Source: Desulfobacterales bacterium (lineage in GTDB: Bacteria; Desulfobacterota; Desulfobacteria; Desulfobacterales; JAUCGF01). Taken from it: a stretch of 6,490 bases of DNA. Every line of letters begins with the position of its first letter. Within the stretch, counting starts at the first letter, position 1. A program made the translations under genes and the position numbers. Shown here piece by piece: positions 5,892-6,490 of this stretch. The stretch covers positions 1-6,490 of the forward strand of contig JAOZRC010000313.1 of NCBI GenBank assembly GCA_029940345.1, in the 5' to 3' direction. The notes below the pieces were generated by a model, which was not told the DNA's origin, ran no database searches, and worked only from the letters and a program-made list of their open reading frames with translations.

Positions 5892-6425
5892 AAATTTAGG
5901 ATACTAACATAAGCTCGGCTGCGAATTGAGGCCGTCGAAGATGCCCAAGATCGTGTTTAAATAAAAAAATTATTCAATAATATGGAAATATAAAAATGAA
6001 GGAAAAAAGCTATATCGTAGTGATCCAGTGTGATATCGTGATGCAAAGATGTTCCGGCTATCTGTGTGAACATGCCTTTAATGAGCGCAAGGGCAGTTTT
6101 GCATCTTATCCCAAGGATAAACCGTATCGGACAATTTACATGACCTGCGGCGGGTGCTGCGGGCGAGCCGTGCATCGCAAACTTGATGATCTCATCAGAA
6201 TGTTCAAAAAAGCGGAGGGTGTGAAAAAAGACAAGATCGTTGTGCATCTCGCTTCGTGTATCACTAAGGACAATTATCATGCGCCCCCTTGCCCCCACTT
6301 GGATTACCTCAAGCGCCTGATCGAAGGCAAGCTCTCCCTAGACCTAGTGGAAGATACCTATATCAGCAAGACATCTGCAAAATTAAGGGAAAAAGGAGTT
6401 TATGAAAAATAGGTATCCTAAATTT
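5892..6425. repeat. Perfect 13-bp inverted repeat flanking the CGGC gene
   Basis: AAATTTAGGATAC at 5892-5904 is the exact reverse complement of 6413-6425. The right arm starts immediately after the stop codon of the enclosed gene and the left arm starts seven bases after the anti-sigma stop. No target-site duplication is visible. It could mark a small mobilised unit, paired regulatory sites, or chance in AT-rich spacers. Confidence 0.5.
5996..6412 (+). CDS. CGGC-domain metal-binding protein
   Basis: This 138-residue cytoplasmic protein of the CGGC-domain family is thought to bind metal through conserved cysteines; its biological role is not established. Diagnostic features are the N-terminal strand and Cys set (C12, C19, C24; QCDIVMQRCSGYLC), the CGGC motif at 51-54 followed by C55 and G56, HLASCITKDN (C88), PPCPHLDYL (C99) and the family-like end DTYISKTSAKLREKGVY. 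The length matches family members. ATG 5996 follows an AT-rich leader with GGAAA about ten bases upstream. It lies 110 bp after the anti-sigma gene in the same direction, so it may be in the same regulon or have its own promoter in the AT-rich stretch at 5955-5990. Its Cys-rich nature fits the redox theme of the neighbouring genes. Confidence 0.87.
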   Translation: MKEKSYIVVIQCDIVMQRCSGYLCEHAFNERKGSFASYPKDKPYRTIYMTCGGCCGRAVHRKLDDLIRMFKKAEGVKKDKIVVHLASCITKDNYHAPPCPHLDYLKRLIEGKLSLDLVEDTYISKTSAKLREKGVYEK

Positions 6426-6445
6426 CAATGCATTGTTAGGCTACC
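6412..6445. repeat. Imperfect hairpin after the CGGC gene
   Basis: Arms 6412-6421 (GGTATCCTAA) and 6436-6445 (TTAGGCTACC) pair with one mismatch around a 14-nt loop. There is no T run, so it is not a standard intrinsic terminator. It may still cap the transcript 3' end. Confidence 0.35.
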
Positions 6446-6464
6446 CACATAAGGCGGGACAGAC

Positions 6465-6490
6465 GTAGGTTGGGTTGAGGAACGAAACCT
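6465..6490. repeat. Start of a second dispersed palindromic repeat, cut by the window edge
   Basis: GTAGGTTGGGTTGAGGAACG followed by AAACC resembles one arm of the repeat at 4523-4605 (shared GTAGG-TGGGT-GA and CGAAACC elements). It matches a common dispersed bacterial repeat style. The pairing arm would lie beyond the window. Confidence 0.5.

Noticed and set aside
6435..6441. GTTAGGC resembling an integron attC core site after the CGGC gene
   Set aside because: There is no matching RYYYAAC partner at a suitable distance and no typical attC imperfect palindrome, so a seven-base match is likely chance.

Overview
The window reads as an ordinary chromosomal stretch of a Gram-negative, anaerobe-type bacterium, most likely a sulfate-reducer-like member of the Desulfobacterota. 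This is an inference from gene style: a Tat-exported multi-cluster Fe-S protein paired with a small cytochrome b, a CGGC-domain protein, and two apparent selenoproteins. No rRNA or other marker fixes the taxonomy. No tRNA, rRNA or CRISPR array was found.

Layout. Positions 1-2126 hold the C-terminal four fifths of valyl-tRNA synthetase (5' end off the window). It converges on a minus-strand gene (2801-2148) for an MjaI-family restriction-endonuclease-like protein that carries an apparent signal peptide. The two genes share a strong 12-bp hairpin at 2141-2177. From 3015 everything is on the plus strand. A two-gene operon (3015-4452) encodes a Tat-exported four-cluster Fe-S protein and a four-helix cytochrome b, with no catalytic subunit in view. 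The gap at 4453-4656 holds a 31-bp-arm inverted repeat of a dispersed REP/MITE-like type.

The most interesting part is 4657-5885. Two tandem paralogous small genes each encode one membrane helix ending in LGV(S/P)T, then an in-frame TGA at codon 30, then a conserved M-x-N-A-C-Q segment. In both, an 18-nt hairpin with a G-containing apical loop sits at the same distance after the TGA, as expected of a bacterial SECIS element. I read them as a pair of single-pass selenoproteins with a U-x4-C motif. The second overlaps an ECF sigma factor gene, which in turn overlaps a short zinc-finger anti-sigma gene. Together they look like a thiol/selenol redox-linked regulatory cluster. A CGGC-domain metal-binding protein follows (5996-6412), enclosed by a perfect 13-bp inverted repeat. 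The window ends inside another dispersed repeat.

The functional theme from 3015 to 6412 is redox chemistry: Fe-S and heme electron transfer, possible selenol/thiol sensing, Zn/thiol anti-sigma control, and a cysteine-rich metal-binding protein. A direct functional link between these parts is inference from adjacency only.
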